DNA of 12,089 nt from an uncultured bacterium (GCA_945871045.1 CAMBUC010000041.1:1-12089), one strand, 5' to 3'. Positions 1 to 6,744 are shown, counted from the stretch's first letter. Notes: a model not told the origin generated them from the letters alone. Numbers and translations are program-made.

Positions 1-103
1 TCATCAAACCTATGATCAGTAGTCTATTGGTCAAAAATTTAAAAACACGCTTCAACAATTGTATTCCTCTCCCTTCTAAAACAAGATCCTTTTCCACTCT
101 CAT
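1..103 (-). CDS. N-terminus of a gene running off the left edge (possible cardiolipin synthase)
   Basis: From an ATG at 103 the frame stays open to the window edge (34 codons). A GGAG lies 5 nt before this ATG and the spacing to the protease stop is 15 nt, as for an operon partner. The visible residues include LLKRVFKFLTNRLLIIGLM, a basic segment leading into a membrane helix. This resembles the N-termini of clostridial cardiolipin synthases, but the catalytic part is outside the window so the function is only a guess. A TTG at 58 preceded by AGAGG (7 nt spacing) is an alternative start giving a shorter basic leader. Confidence 0.5.
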   Translation of the reverse strand, partial: MRVEKDLVLEGRGIQLLKRVFKFLTNRLLIIGLM

Positions 104-118
104 TTGCACTCCATTGTA

Positions 119-994
119 TCATATTAGTTCCTGAAAATCAAAATTCCCCCATGCACTTTTCCCTTTTTGCCGCCGTAGTTTACTGTACAAAAACAATTTC
201 AGATCAGACGGTGAAAAATCAGGATAAATCTCTCCCAACACTGCTAACCCGCCGGTAACAACAGCGGTTGCCATAGACGTGCCGCTCTTACTCACATACC
301 CACCGTGGCTTCCGCAACTTGTAATGCGCGTACCGGGCGCCAAAATTTCCGGTTTTGTCACACAATGATCGGTTGGTCCTCGTCCACTGTATCCAACATG
401 CATATTTCCATTTAAAAGGAAACGATCCTCATCATCCAGACTGCCAACCGTGATCAATTCCGGTATGGTTCCCGGAACCGTAACGGATGACATTCCCGGA
501 CCGTTATTCCCGGATGCAACGATCACACAAATTCCTTTTTCCCACAGTTTTTGTATCGCAAAAATGAGTGTCCGTTGTTCCTCCTTCTTCGTCTGTGGCA
601 TCATTCCGATGGAAATATTCAAAAAACGGATCCGGTATCTTGCCTGATTTTCCAGAATCCAATCCACCGCGCGTACAACTGCTTCGATATTTCCGTTTCC
701 CATCGCATCCAACACTTTAATGATAATGTACTGACAGGCCGGAGCAACCCCTCTGAATTTTCCATTACTCAACGTACCATTCCCACCGATAATACCCGCC
801 AGATGAGTGCCATGACCATTGTCATCATAGATGCCAGACCGGCCGTTCACAAAATCCTTAAAATCGATCACACGATTTTTAAAATCAGTATGCGCAGCTA
901 TCCCTGTATCCAATATAGCTACTGTACAATTTTTTCCAAAATAGCCTTCATTATGCGGCAATTCTGCATGAATGAGTCTCCTTACACGTTCCAT
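119..994 (-). CDS. S8 family subtilisin-like serine peptidase, intracellular type
   Basis: A compact subtilase of 291 residues. The catalytic triad is complete: Asp29 in VAILDTGI, His61 in NGHGTHLAG and Ser240 in SGTSMAT; the oxyanion-hole Asn163 sits in VASGNNGPG. There is no signal peptide, no membrane helix and almost no propeptide (about 28 residues precede the catalytic Asp), so it should act in the cytoplasm, like intracellular subtilases of the AprX/Isp type; its substrate is unknown. I place the start at the ATG at 994, which has AAGGGA upstream, rather than the TTG at 1036 of the longer frame (14 more residues), because that has no ribosome site. It lies downstream of the pnp terminator and 15 nt before another minus-strand open frame that leaves the window, so it may be first in a new transcript. 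Confidence 0.9.
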   Translation of the reverse strand: MERVRRLIHAELPHNEGYFGKNCTVAILDTGIAAHTDFKNRVIDFKDFVNGRSGIYDDNGHGTHLAGIIGGNGTLSNGKFRGVAPACQYIIIKVLDAMGNGNIEAVVRAVDWILENQARYRIRFLNISIGMMPQTKKEEQRTLIFAIQKLWEKGICVIVASGNNGPGMSSVTVPGTIPELITVGSLDDEDRFLLNGNMHVGYSGRGPTDHCVTKPEILAPGTRITSCGSHGGYVSKSGTSMATAVVTGGLAVLGEIYPDFSPSDLKLFLYSKLRRQKGKSAWGNFDFQELI

Positions 995-1000
995 AATATA

Positions 1001-1006
1001 TCCCTT
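1001..1006 (-). promoter_or_regulatory. Ribosome binding site deciding the S8 peptidase start
   Basis: AAGGGA lies 6 nt before the ATG at 994. The longer frame begins with a TTG at 1036 that has no recognisable site upstream. Confidence 0.6.
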
Positions 1007-1058
1007 GCCTCTATCAAATATCCATTCACGGATCAAACATCAGATCTAACTGATTTAT

Positions 1059-1088
1059 CTTATGCAGGACATCCCCGGAAGTGTTCAA
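1059..1088 (-). promoter_or_regulatory. Weak candidate promoter for the S8 peptidase gene
   Basis: TTGAAC (1083-1088), an 18-bp spacer and CATAAG (1059-1064) on the minus strand give a mediocre sigma-A match placed between the pnp terminator and the protease start. No better candidate was seen in 995-1136. Confidence 0.25.
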
Positions 1089-1136
1089 AAAAGGATCATT
1101 CAAACAACTGACAGGAAACCAGGTTTCATATACGAC

Positions 1137-1172
1137 AAAAAAGGGAATCGGCTTTACACCAATTCCCCTTTT
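1137..1172 (-). terminator. Intrinsic terminator after pnp
   Basis: On the minus strand AAAAGGGGAATTGG pairs with CCGATTCCCTTTTT (two G-U pairs) around a loop of about 7 nt, and the stem runs into a T6 tract (1142-1137). It should end the rpsO-pnp transcript and separate the protease gene. Confidence 0.88.
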
Positions 1173-1184
1173 GTATCTGAAACA

Positions 1185-3281
1185 TTATTTTTCTGATTCT
1201 GAAACATCCTTGATGGAGAAACTCATACGTCCCATCTTATCCTTGCCCATACACTTAACGGTTACTTTGTCACCCAGTGTAAGGACATCTTCTACGCGGT
1301 TGATACGCTCTTTTGCGATCTTGGAAATGTGAACCATTCCCTCTTTTCCGGGAGCAAATTCAACAAATGCACCAAACTCTTTAATGCTTACTACAACACC
1401 TTTGAAGATCTGGCCTTCTTCAAAATCAGTGGTAATGATCTTGATCATCTCGATAGCCCGATCCATCATGGCAGCATCTGTTCCACAAACAGAAACAGCG
1501 CCATCATCGGTAATATCGATCTTTACACCTGTACGGTCGATGATCTCATTGATCGTCTTTCCACGCTGTCCAACCACATCTCCAATCTTCTGAGGATCGA
1601 TCGTGATCTGGATGATCTTCGGAGCGTAAGGACCCACCTCTTTACGAGGCTCTGCAATTGCCTTTGACATACAGGTATCCATAATGAAGAAACGTGCCTC
1701 ACGGCATCTTGCGATCGCGCCTTCAACGATTGGACGGGTCAGACCATGAATCTTAATATCCATCTGAATCGCTGTGATACCATCCTTTGTTCCGGTTACC
1801 TTGAAATCCATATCACCGAAGAAATCTTCCAAACCCTGAATATCCGTTAAAAGTACAAACTCGTCATCCGTATCTCCGGTCACAAGACCACAAGAGATTC
1901 CGGCAACCATCTTCTTGATGGGAACGCCGGCAGCCATCAGTGACATACATGATGCACAGGTAGAAGCCATGGATGTAGATCCGTTTGACTCAAAAGTCTC
2001 GGATACGGCACGGATCGCGTAAGGGAACTCCTCCTCTGAAGGAAGCACAGGGATCAACGCACGCTCTGCCAAAGCACCATGGCCAATCTCACGACGTCCG
2101 GGTCCACGGGAAACCTTTGTCTCTCCTACCGAATATGCGGGGAAGTTGTACTGATGCATATAGCGCTTCGTAGTAATGTTTGCATCCAGACCATCAATCT
2201 TCTGTACCTCTGATAACGGTGCTAAAGTTACGATATCACAAATCTGTGTCTGTCCACGGGTGAACATTGCAGAACCATGCACGCGCGGAATGATATCGAT
2301 CTCTGCCGCCAGAGGACGGATCTGATCCAGCGCACGTCCATCAGGACGCTTGTGATCTTTTAAGATCATCTTACGGACAGTCTTCTTCTGATACTGATAG
2401 ATCGCCTCTGAAAGAACTGCCAACCACTCTTCGTTGTCAGCAAAAGCAGCCTCTAACTTCTCTGTGATCTGACGGATATTCTCTTCACGAACCTGCTTCA
2501 CGTCAGTAAATACTGCCTCTTCCATCTCAGCAGGAGGAACGATCTTTTTGATCTCTTCAAAAAGTTCTTCGGGAATTGCGCAACTGGTATACGCATGTTT
2601 CGGCTTTCCAACCTCTGCAACGATCTGATTGATAAATGCAATGATCGTCTGGTTGACGTCATGTGCCTGATAGATCGCCTCAAGCATCTTTTCCTCGGGG
2701 ATCTCATTTGCACCTGCCTCGATCATGATGACTTTCTCAGAAGTGGATGCAACGGTTAATTTCAGATCACCCTTATCCCACTGCTCCTGAGAAGGATTGA
2801 TGATCAGTTCTCCATCCACCAGTCCCATCTGAGTCATTGCACAGGGACCATCAAAGGGAATATCTGAAATACAGGTAGCGATTGCAGCACCTAACATACC
2901 GACGATCTCCGGTCTGCACTCAGGATCCACACTCATAACCATATTGTTTAATGTTACATCATTGCGATAATCCTTCGGGAATAAAGGACGCATCGGACGG
3001 TCGATCACGCGCGAAGTAAGGATGGCATTCTCAGATGCTTTTCCCTCACGTTTATTAAATCCTCCGGGCATTTTTCCAACTGCATACATTTTCTCTTCAA
3101 ACTCTACGCTTAAAGGGAAAAAGTCAATGCCATCGCGGGGCTTTTCGGATGCTGTTGCAGTAGATAATACGGTTGTCTCACCATATTTCATAAGCGCTGC
3201 ACCGTTTGCCTGTGCAGCAACTCTTCCGATATCTACAGTCAGCGTCTTGCCGCCAATTTCCATCGAATAACTCTTGTACAT
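1185..3281 (-). CDS. pnp: Polynucleotide phosphorylase
   Basis: PNPase is the phosphorolytic 3'-5' exoribonuclease that degrades mRNA to nucleoside diphosphates, acting as a trimer. The 698-residue protein has the full family layout: RNase PH domain 1 (about 10-145, with MPGGFNKREGK and DRPMRPLFP), a helical linker, RNase PH domain 2 (about 310-545), a KH domain (555-615, GxxG loop GQRG at 571-574) and an S1 domain (623-692, EFGAFVEFAPGKEGMVHIS). The metal-binding Asp486 and Asp492 of the E. coli enzyme are conserved in LEDFFGDMD. The ATG at 3281 has AAGGAG about 7 nt upstream. Expression probably comes from rpsO read-through, and a long leader hairpin suggests post-transcriptional control. 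An intrinsic terminator follows 12 nt after the stop. Confidence 0.98.
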   Translation of the reverse strand: MYKSYSMEIGGKTLTVDIGRVAAQANGAALMKYGETTVLSTATASEKPRDGIDFFPLSVEFEEKMYAVGKMPGGFNKREGKASENAILTSRVIDRPMRPLFPKDYRNDVTLNNMVMSVDPECRPEIVGMLGAAIATCISDIPFDGPCAMTQMGLVDGELIINPSQEQWDKGDLKLTVASTSEKVIMIEAGANEIPEEKMLEAIYQAHDVNQTIIAFINQIVAEVGKPKHAYTSCAIPEELFEEIKKIVPPAEMEEAVFTDVKQVREENIRQITEKLEAAFADNEEWLAVLSEAIYQYQKKTVRKMILKDHKRPDGRALDQIRPLAAEIDIIPRVHGSAMFTRGQTQICDIVTLAPLSEVQKIDGLDANITTKRYMHQYNFPAYSVGETKVSRGPGRREIGHGALAERALIPVLPSEEEFPYAIRAVSETFESNGSTSMASTCASCMSLMAAGVPIKKMVAGISCGLVTGDTDDEFVLLTDIQGLEDFFGDMDFKVTGTKDGITAIQMDIKIHGLTRPIVEGAIARCREARFFIMDTCMSKAIAEPRKEVGPYAPKIIQITIDPQKIGDVVGQRGKTINEIIDRTGVKIDITDDGAVSVCGTDAAMMDRAIEMIKIITTDFEEGQIFKGVVVSIKEFGAFVEFAPGKEGMVHISKIAKERINRVEDVLTLGDKVTVKCMGKDKMGRMSFSIKDVSESEK

Positions 3282-3313
3282 TTGTCTTCTCCTTTACAGT
3301 TTTGATTGGTGAA

Positions 3314-3391
3314 GGCAGATGTTCCCGAAACTACTGAAAAAAACACAATCCGCTTATATTTCTTTCAGTGGTCTCGGAATCTTCATCTGCC
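3314..3391 (-). promoter_or_regulatory. Long hairpin in the pnp 5' leader, possible RNase III/PNPase site
   Basis: On the minus strand GGCAGATG (3391-3384) pairs with CATCTGCC (3321-3314); after a 4-nt AAGA bulge, TTCC, GAGAC and ACTGAAAGAAA pair with the opposite arm, broken only by a bulged G and one C/A mismatch. About 28 pairs close a loop of about 15 nt (3344-3358), 33 nt before the pnp start codon. This resembles in place and shape the double-stranded pnp leader that RNase III cuts in E. coli for PNPase autoregulation; the function here is inference. I see no convincing sigma-A promoter between the rpsO terminator and this hairpin. Confidence 0.6.
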
Positions 3392-3411
3392 ATGTGTGAA
3401 AGTAACAACTT

Positions 3412-3443
3412 AAAATAGAGCGGAGACGACTCCGCCCTATTTT
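3412..3443 (-). terminator. Hairpin terminator/attenuator between rpsO and pnp
   Basis: A 14-pair stem (3443-3430 with 3425-3412, GC-rich core, one G-U) closes a 4-nt loop just after the rpsO stop. The T-tract (TTTT) is part of the outer A-T pairs and is followed by AAG, so termination may be partial and some read-through into pnp is expected. Confidence 0.8.
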
Positions 3444-3450
3444 GGAAATC

Positions 3451-3717
3451 TTATTTTCTTAAGCCTAAACGCTCGATCAGAGAACGATAACGCTCGATAT
3501 CTTTCTCCTTTAAGTAAGCCAGTAAACGACGTCTCTGTCCTACCATCTTTAACAGACCTCTACGTGAGTGATGATCTTTAGCGTGTACCTTTAAGTGCTC
3601 GTTCAACTCATTGATACGAGTGGTCAGTAACGCGATCTGTACCTCAGGTGATCCTGTGTCTGTAGGGGTCTTTCCGTACTCAGCGATGATTGCTGTCTTC
3701 TGGTCTTTTGCTAACAT
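3451..3717 (-). CDS. rpsO: 30S ribosomal protein S15
   Basis: S15 is a primary 16S rRNA-binding protein that organises the central domain of the 30S subunit and contributes to an intersubunit bridge. The 88-residue product matches the family length of about 89 and carries the hallmark segments TGSPEVQIALLTTRINELNEHLK, HAKDHHSRRGLLKMVGQRRRLLAYL and ERYRSLIERLGLRK, the rRNA-contact residues lying in the HSRRG region. The ATG at 3717 has AGGAGG 8 nt upstream. The gene has its own promoter and a structured leader, and a strong hairpin terminator starts 8 nt after the stop. The pairing with downstream pnp is widely conserved in bacteria. Confidence 0.98.
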   Translation of the reverse strand: MLAKDQKTAIIAEYGKTPTDTGSPEVQIALLTTRINELNEHLKVHAKDHHSRRGLLKMVGQRRRLLAYLKEKDIERYRSLIERLGLRK

Positions 3718-3741
3718 AATTGGTTCCTCCTTAAATTATAA

Positions 3742-3788
3742 TCGCCGGATATTCAGTAAGCGGTCGGAGTGTCCGGCAAACCGAATAT
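3742..3788 (-). promoter_or_regulatory. rpsO leader: candidate S15-responsive H-type pseudoknot
   Basis: Stem 1 pairs 3788-3780 with 3757-3749 (9 pairs, ATATTCGGT with ACTGAATAT, one G-U). Stem 2 pairs 3777-3772 (GCCGGA) with 3749-3744 (TCCGGC), extendable by two pairs to 3742. The arms interleave 1-2-1'-2', with a short first loop (3779-3778) and a 14-nt second loop, the classic H-type geometry; T3749 is claimed by both stems. A small nested CGGA/TCCG hairpin (3775-3765) is an alternative to stem 2. The AGGAGG site begins about 12 nt downstream. Translational autoregulation by S15 via diverse leader folds is known; assignment here is inference. Confidence 0.5.
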
Positions 3789-3812
3789 GTGGCTGTTTAC
3801 TCATACTCGAAT

Positions 3813-3841
3813 AATATAACATAACAGATATTTAATTGCAA
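3813..3841 (-). promoter_or_regulatory. Sigma-A promoter of rpsO
   Basis: On the minus strand TTGCAA (3836-3841), a 17-bp spacer and TATATT (3813-3818) with an upstream TG (extended -10) make a good vegetative promoter. Transcription should start near 3807, giving a leader of about 90 nt before rpsO. Confidence 0.75.
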
Positions 3842-3891
3842 CAACTTTTCTTATAATCTGATATTTTTATTCTGCGTATTCTTCAAAAAAA

Positions 3892-4983
3892 CTATAAATA
3901 ACTTACAACACAGATGGGTGTCCGGTAAAATGCATTTGAGATCTTGATTCCGTCTCTTCGATTACTTGCATGGACTACTCGTCCGCCACCGATATAAATG
4001 GCTACATGATTGATCCTGCCACCGCTTCCGTAGAAGAACAGATCTCCCGGCTGTGCATCACCGGAACTAATGCGTCTTCCGCAGCCCGGCTGTGCCCGGG
4101 ATGAATGCGGCAGATAGATACCATATTTTGCATAAACCTGCATCGTGAATCCGGAACAGTCTACGCCTCTTGTGAGGCTTGTACCACCCCAGACATACGG
4201 ATTGCCCACAAACTGCAACGCATACTGAACAAGATCTACTCTTACATTAGATACGCCCTGTCCGTATTTTACTTCGGAAATCGTCATTGCCTTCGGCAGT
4301 TTGTAAGAGATCTCCACATAATCGCCGCTGACATAGCCTTCCTCATCATCAATCTCGATCTTATACCAGACGCCATCATCTACGGTCTCTAATACCGTTA
4401 ACTCCTCCTCGATCGGAACCATCGTGATGATCGTACAATTTGTATTGGGTTCTTCACGGACAAACAGGGTGGTTGTGGTAACAGTCGCAACTTCCTTAAT
4501 ATAATCTTCTGCTTTTTTCTTTGCCTTTTCCCCTGTCAAAAGAAAATCTGCAGAAACATAACCCTCTACTCTTCCGGATTTGATATGATACCAGCCATCT
4601 TCCTTGCCATAGACTTCACAGCCTGCACCGGCCGGCATCTTTCCGACAATATCTGAGGATTCATCGGCCTTTTCCCGAACGTTCAAATAATTATCTACAT
4701 TCGCTAAACCAAGTTTTGTATAGCCGCAAAACTTTTCATCTTCCGTTTTCTTTTCTGCCTTTGCGTCCTGTTCAGCAGCAGATGCATCTGTTTTCAGTGC
4801 AACTGCCCGTGATATGGCAACATCACTGTTTGCGATCACCAGTCCTTCCGATTGACCGAGGCATTCAGAGATAATAGCTGACATTCCTGCATGAATTGCT
4901 GCAGAAGCATGTTGAGGCGCAGCGACCATTGATACTACTCCGATTGCAACTGCTAAAGCAAATTTTATATTGCGATGTTTCAT
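3892..4983 (-). CDS. Secreted SH3-domain NlpC/P60 peptidoglycan endopeptidase
   Basis: A 363-residue exported cell-wall hydrolase. It starts with a Sec signal peptide (basic MKHRNIK, hydrophobic core, cleavage likely after HASA near residue 28). Two bacterial SH3 domains follow (about 95-149 and 166-226, each with NVRE/FVRE-type and EGYVS motifs) that usually bind the wall, then a C-terminal NlpC/P60 domain (about 248-363) with catalytic Cys276 in GVDCSGF, His326 in INHVAIYIG and polar His338 in VVHASN. Such enzymes cut the D-Glu/meso-DAP (or equivalent) stem-peptide link and act in wall growth or daughter-cell separation. An in-frame ATG four codons upstream (4995) exists, but only the ATG at 4983 has a good site (GGAGG, 5 nt spacing) and it gives a normal signal peptide. 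It has its own promoter; no convincing terminator follows. Confidence 0.93.
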   Translation of the reverse strand: MKHRNIKFALAVAIGVVSMVAAPQHASAAIHAGMSAIISECLGQSEGLVIANSDVAISRAVALKTDASAAEQDAKAEKKTEDEKFCGYTKLGLANVDNYLNVREKADESSDIVGKMPAGAGCEVYGKEDGWYHIKSGRVEGYVSADFLLTGEKAKKKAEDYIKEVATVTTTTLFVREEPNTNCTIITMVPIEEELTVLETVDDGVWYKIEIDDEEGYVSGDYVEISYKLPKAMTISEVKYGQGVSNVRVDLVQYALQFVGNPYVWGGTSLTRGVDCSGFTMQVYAKYGIYLPHSSRAQPGCGRRISSGDAQPGDLFFYGSGGRINHVAIYIGGGRVVHASNRRDGIKISNAFYRTPICVVSYL

Positions 4984-4988
4984 AGATT

Positions 4989-4993
4989 CCTCC
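4989..4993 (-). promoter_or_regulatory. Ribosome binding site that fixes the NlpC/P60 start
   Basis: A GGAGG lies 5 nt before the ATG at 4983 and partly overlaps the alternative ATG at 4995, so the shorter protein with the clean signal peptide is the expected product. Confidence 0.8.
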
Positions 4994-5030
4994 ATTCTGA
5001 ATAGGGTTAAAGAAAAATGATCCGATCATG

Positions 5031-5064
5031 AAATAACAGTAGATGCTAGCATCTACTGTTATTT
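5031..5064. repeat. Perfect 34-bp palindrome at the expected transcription start
   Basis: The two 17-nt arms (5031-5047 and 5048-5064) are exact reverse complements, centred on CTAG. On the minus strand the palindrome starts at about +1 of the NlpC/P60 transcript, so it is either an operator for a dimeric repressor or a 5'-terminal RNA hairpin protecting the mRNA. As a terminator for the upstream transporter gene it would be poor because only three T follow the stem on that strand. Confidence 0.85.
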
Positions 5065-5069
5065 TTAAC

Positions 5070-5098
5070 ATTATAGCAAGATTTTATTTACATGTCAA
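5070..5098 (-). promoter_or_regulatory. Consensus sigma-A promoter of the NlpC/P60 gene
   Basis: On the minus strand TTGACA (5093-5098) and TATAAT (5070-5075) are separated by exactly 17 bp, a perfect match to the vegetative promoter consensus. The start of transcription is expected about 5062-5064, some 80 nt before the ATG at 4983. The promoter begins 26 nt after the transporter stop codon, so the hydrolase is uncoupled from the upstream operon. Confidence 0.88.
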
Positions 5099-5111
5099 CA
5101 AAGTTGTAACA
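5095..5111 (-). promoter_or_regulatory. WalR-like direct repeat overlapping the -35
   Basis: TGTTAC-N5-TGTTGA on the minus strand fits 11 of 12 positions of the known WalR (YycF) box TGTWAH-N5-TGTWAH; the second half overlaps the -35. WalRK controls wall hydrolases in Bacillus and Staphylococcus, so the context fits. The same bases can be read as 11-bp-spaced TTACA-type repeats of other OmpR-family regulators, including PhoP, so the identity is uncertain. Confidence 0.4.
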
Positions 5112-5124
5112 TTTCTGTAATATA

Positions 5125-6744
5125 TTACTTGTCATCCGTACTCGTAAGTGCGAATGCGATATTTGTCGCATGATCAGCTACACGTTCTAAACCGGTAACC
5201 AGATCGGTAAAGATGAGACCGGATTCCGGAGAACATTTTCCCTTTGCCATACGATGAATATGTGAATTCTGCAGATCGATCTCCATCTGATCTACCTCTT
5301 CCTCGATGGCACGGATATCTTTCATATGGGAGTAATCCTCGTTTTCAAACATTTCCAATGCATAGATGAGAATCTGCATGTCCTTTTCAAACATTTCCTG
5401 AATCTCTTTTGTGGCTTTTTTAGAAAATGTGATATTTTCTTCTTTCATACGAACAGCCGCATCAGCGATGTTTTCCGCATGGTCACCGATCCGTTCGATA
5501 TCGTTTACCACATGGAACAGTCCGCCGATCTTTAAACTATCAGATACAGGCAGCTGCAGCTGGTTGACATCTACTAAATAATCAGTGATCTCATGGCTCA
5601 GGTAGTCAATGTATTTTTCCGTGGCATATACCCGGTCAATCTTCGCCTGATCTCCATCTAGAAATGCTTCAATGGACAACTGAAGATTCTCCTCGGCTTT
5701 TCTTCCCATACGCGCAATCTCTCTCATTGCCTCAACGATGGCAGCGGTGGGGGAAAACACGGTATTCATACTGATATACTGTAAGGAGAAACCTTCCTGC
5801 TTCACATCTTCTCCGGGCACCAGACGATTTACCAGTTTGATAAACTGTGCTGAAATCGGTAAGAAGATAATCGTCTGGAAAACCTTGTAGATCGTATCCG
5901 TATTTGCAACGCTTCGTTTGATATCCGATCCCGAGATGGACTGAATAAATGCGGTAAAAGGCTGCATTGCAAAGATCAGGATCACGGAAATGATGATCAT
6001 ACCAAACACATTAAACAACACATGGATCAGCGCTGCCCGCTTTGCATCTTTTTTGCCGTCAAGGGCTGCTACAACTGCCGGTGTACAAGAACCGATGTTA
6101 CATCCGAGAATGAAATAAAAACAGATCGGTAAGGTGACAAGTCCCTGTCCTGCCATTAACAGTAAAATACTGACTGTTACAGAGGAACTCTGCACGATCA
6201 CAGTGATGATCAGACCAACTAAGATCGCAAGTACCGGATTTGTCAGCTGCGCAAGGGTGTTGATCACAACCGGATAGTCGTTCAACTGGCTCATCGCCCC
6301 GGACATCATACTGATACCCATGAACAACGCACCAAAACCGATCACCACTTCACCAATCTTTTTGAAGATCGGCTGCTTCATAAACAGGAACATGATAACA
6401 CCCACAAATAAGATCACGGGTGCCACTGCAGTCAAATTAAAAGAAACTAACTGTGCAGTGATCGTTGTACCGATGTTCGCACCAAAAATGATACCGACAG
6501 CCTGTGTCAGTTCCATCAAACCTGCATTTACGAAGGTGACTACCATAACAGTCGTCGCACCGGAAGACTGAATGATCGCTGTGAACAAGGCACCAAACAA
6601 TACCGCGATATACTTATTCTTTGAAATAGCGGTTAAAACAGAACGCAATTTTGCACCCGCTGCTTTCTGTAAGCCCTGACTCATAAAGTTCATACCGAAC
6701 AGGAACAGTCCCAGACCTCCCATCAGTGTTAAAATCATACTCAT
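5125..6744 (-). CDS. Na/Pi cotransporter family protein with C-terminal PhoU domain
   Basis: This is a 539-residue membrane protein of the SLC34-like Na/Pi cotransporter II family (NptA/YjbB group). The N-terminal 300 residues are a series of hydrophobic helices with the duplicated family signatures: QSSGATT at 59-65 with GANIGTT at 88-94, and QSSSVT at 185-190 with GCNIGSC at 214-220. After an amphipathic linker the C-terminus (about 335-535) is a PhoU-like helical bundle with two metal-binding-type motifs, ERIGDHAEN (417-425) and ERVADHATN (520-528). The family moves phosphate with sodium, in bacteria commonly thought to export or balance it; the PhoU domain suggests cytoplasmic gating or sensing, which is inference. 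The ATG at 6744 has AGGAG 8-9 nt upstream. It follows ribF by 53 nt without a visible promoter or terminator, so it may be read from the upstream operon. Confidence 0.93.
   Translation of the reverse strand: MSMILTLMGGLGLFLFGMNFMSQGLQKAAGAKLRSVLTAISKNKYIAVLFGALFTAIIQSSGATTVMVVTFVNAGLMELTQAVGIIFGANIGTTITAQLVSFNLTAVAPVILFVGVIMFLFMKQPIFKKIGEVVIGFGALFMGISMMSGAMSQLNDYPVVINTLAQLTNPVLAILVGLIITVIVQSSSVTVSILLLMAGQGLVTLPICFYFILGCNIGSCTPAVVAALDGKKDAKRAALIHVLFNVFGMIIISVILIFAMQPFTAFIQSISGSDIKRSVANTDTIYKVFQTIIFLPISAQFIKLVNRLVPGEDVKQEGFSLQYISMNTVFSPTAAIVEAMREIARMGRKAEENLQLSIEAFLDGDQAKIDRVYATEKYIDYLSHEITDYLVDVNQLQLPVSDSLKIGGLFHVVNDIERIGDHAENIADAAVRMKEENITFSKKATKEIQEMFEKDMQILIYALEMFENEDYSHMKDIRAIEEEVDQMEIDLQNSHIHRMAKGKCSPESGLIFTDLVTGLERVADHATNIAFALTSTDDK

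Noticed and set aside
551..1111. Plus-strand open frame of 186 codons over the protease gene
   Set aside because: It is antisense to a subtilase with a complete catalytic triad, shows no recognisable domain and has no ribosome site; a shadow frame.
3370..3411. TTGTTA as -35 of a pnp promoter
   Set aside because: The hexamer at the right distance (TGAAGA) shares too few bases with TATAAT.
3842..3925. Possible terminator after the NlpC/P60 gene (short ACAC/GTGT stem, T7 right after the stop codon)
   Set aside because: The stem has four pairs and is some 17 nt from the T run, so it does not make an intrinsic terminator. No other hairpin was found there.
5031..5064. Palindrome as terminator of the transporter gene
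   Set aside because: On the minus strand it is followed by TTTCATG only, and it sits downstream of a new consensus promoter that it would terminate at once; an operator or 5' hairpin fits better.
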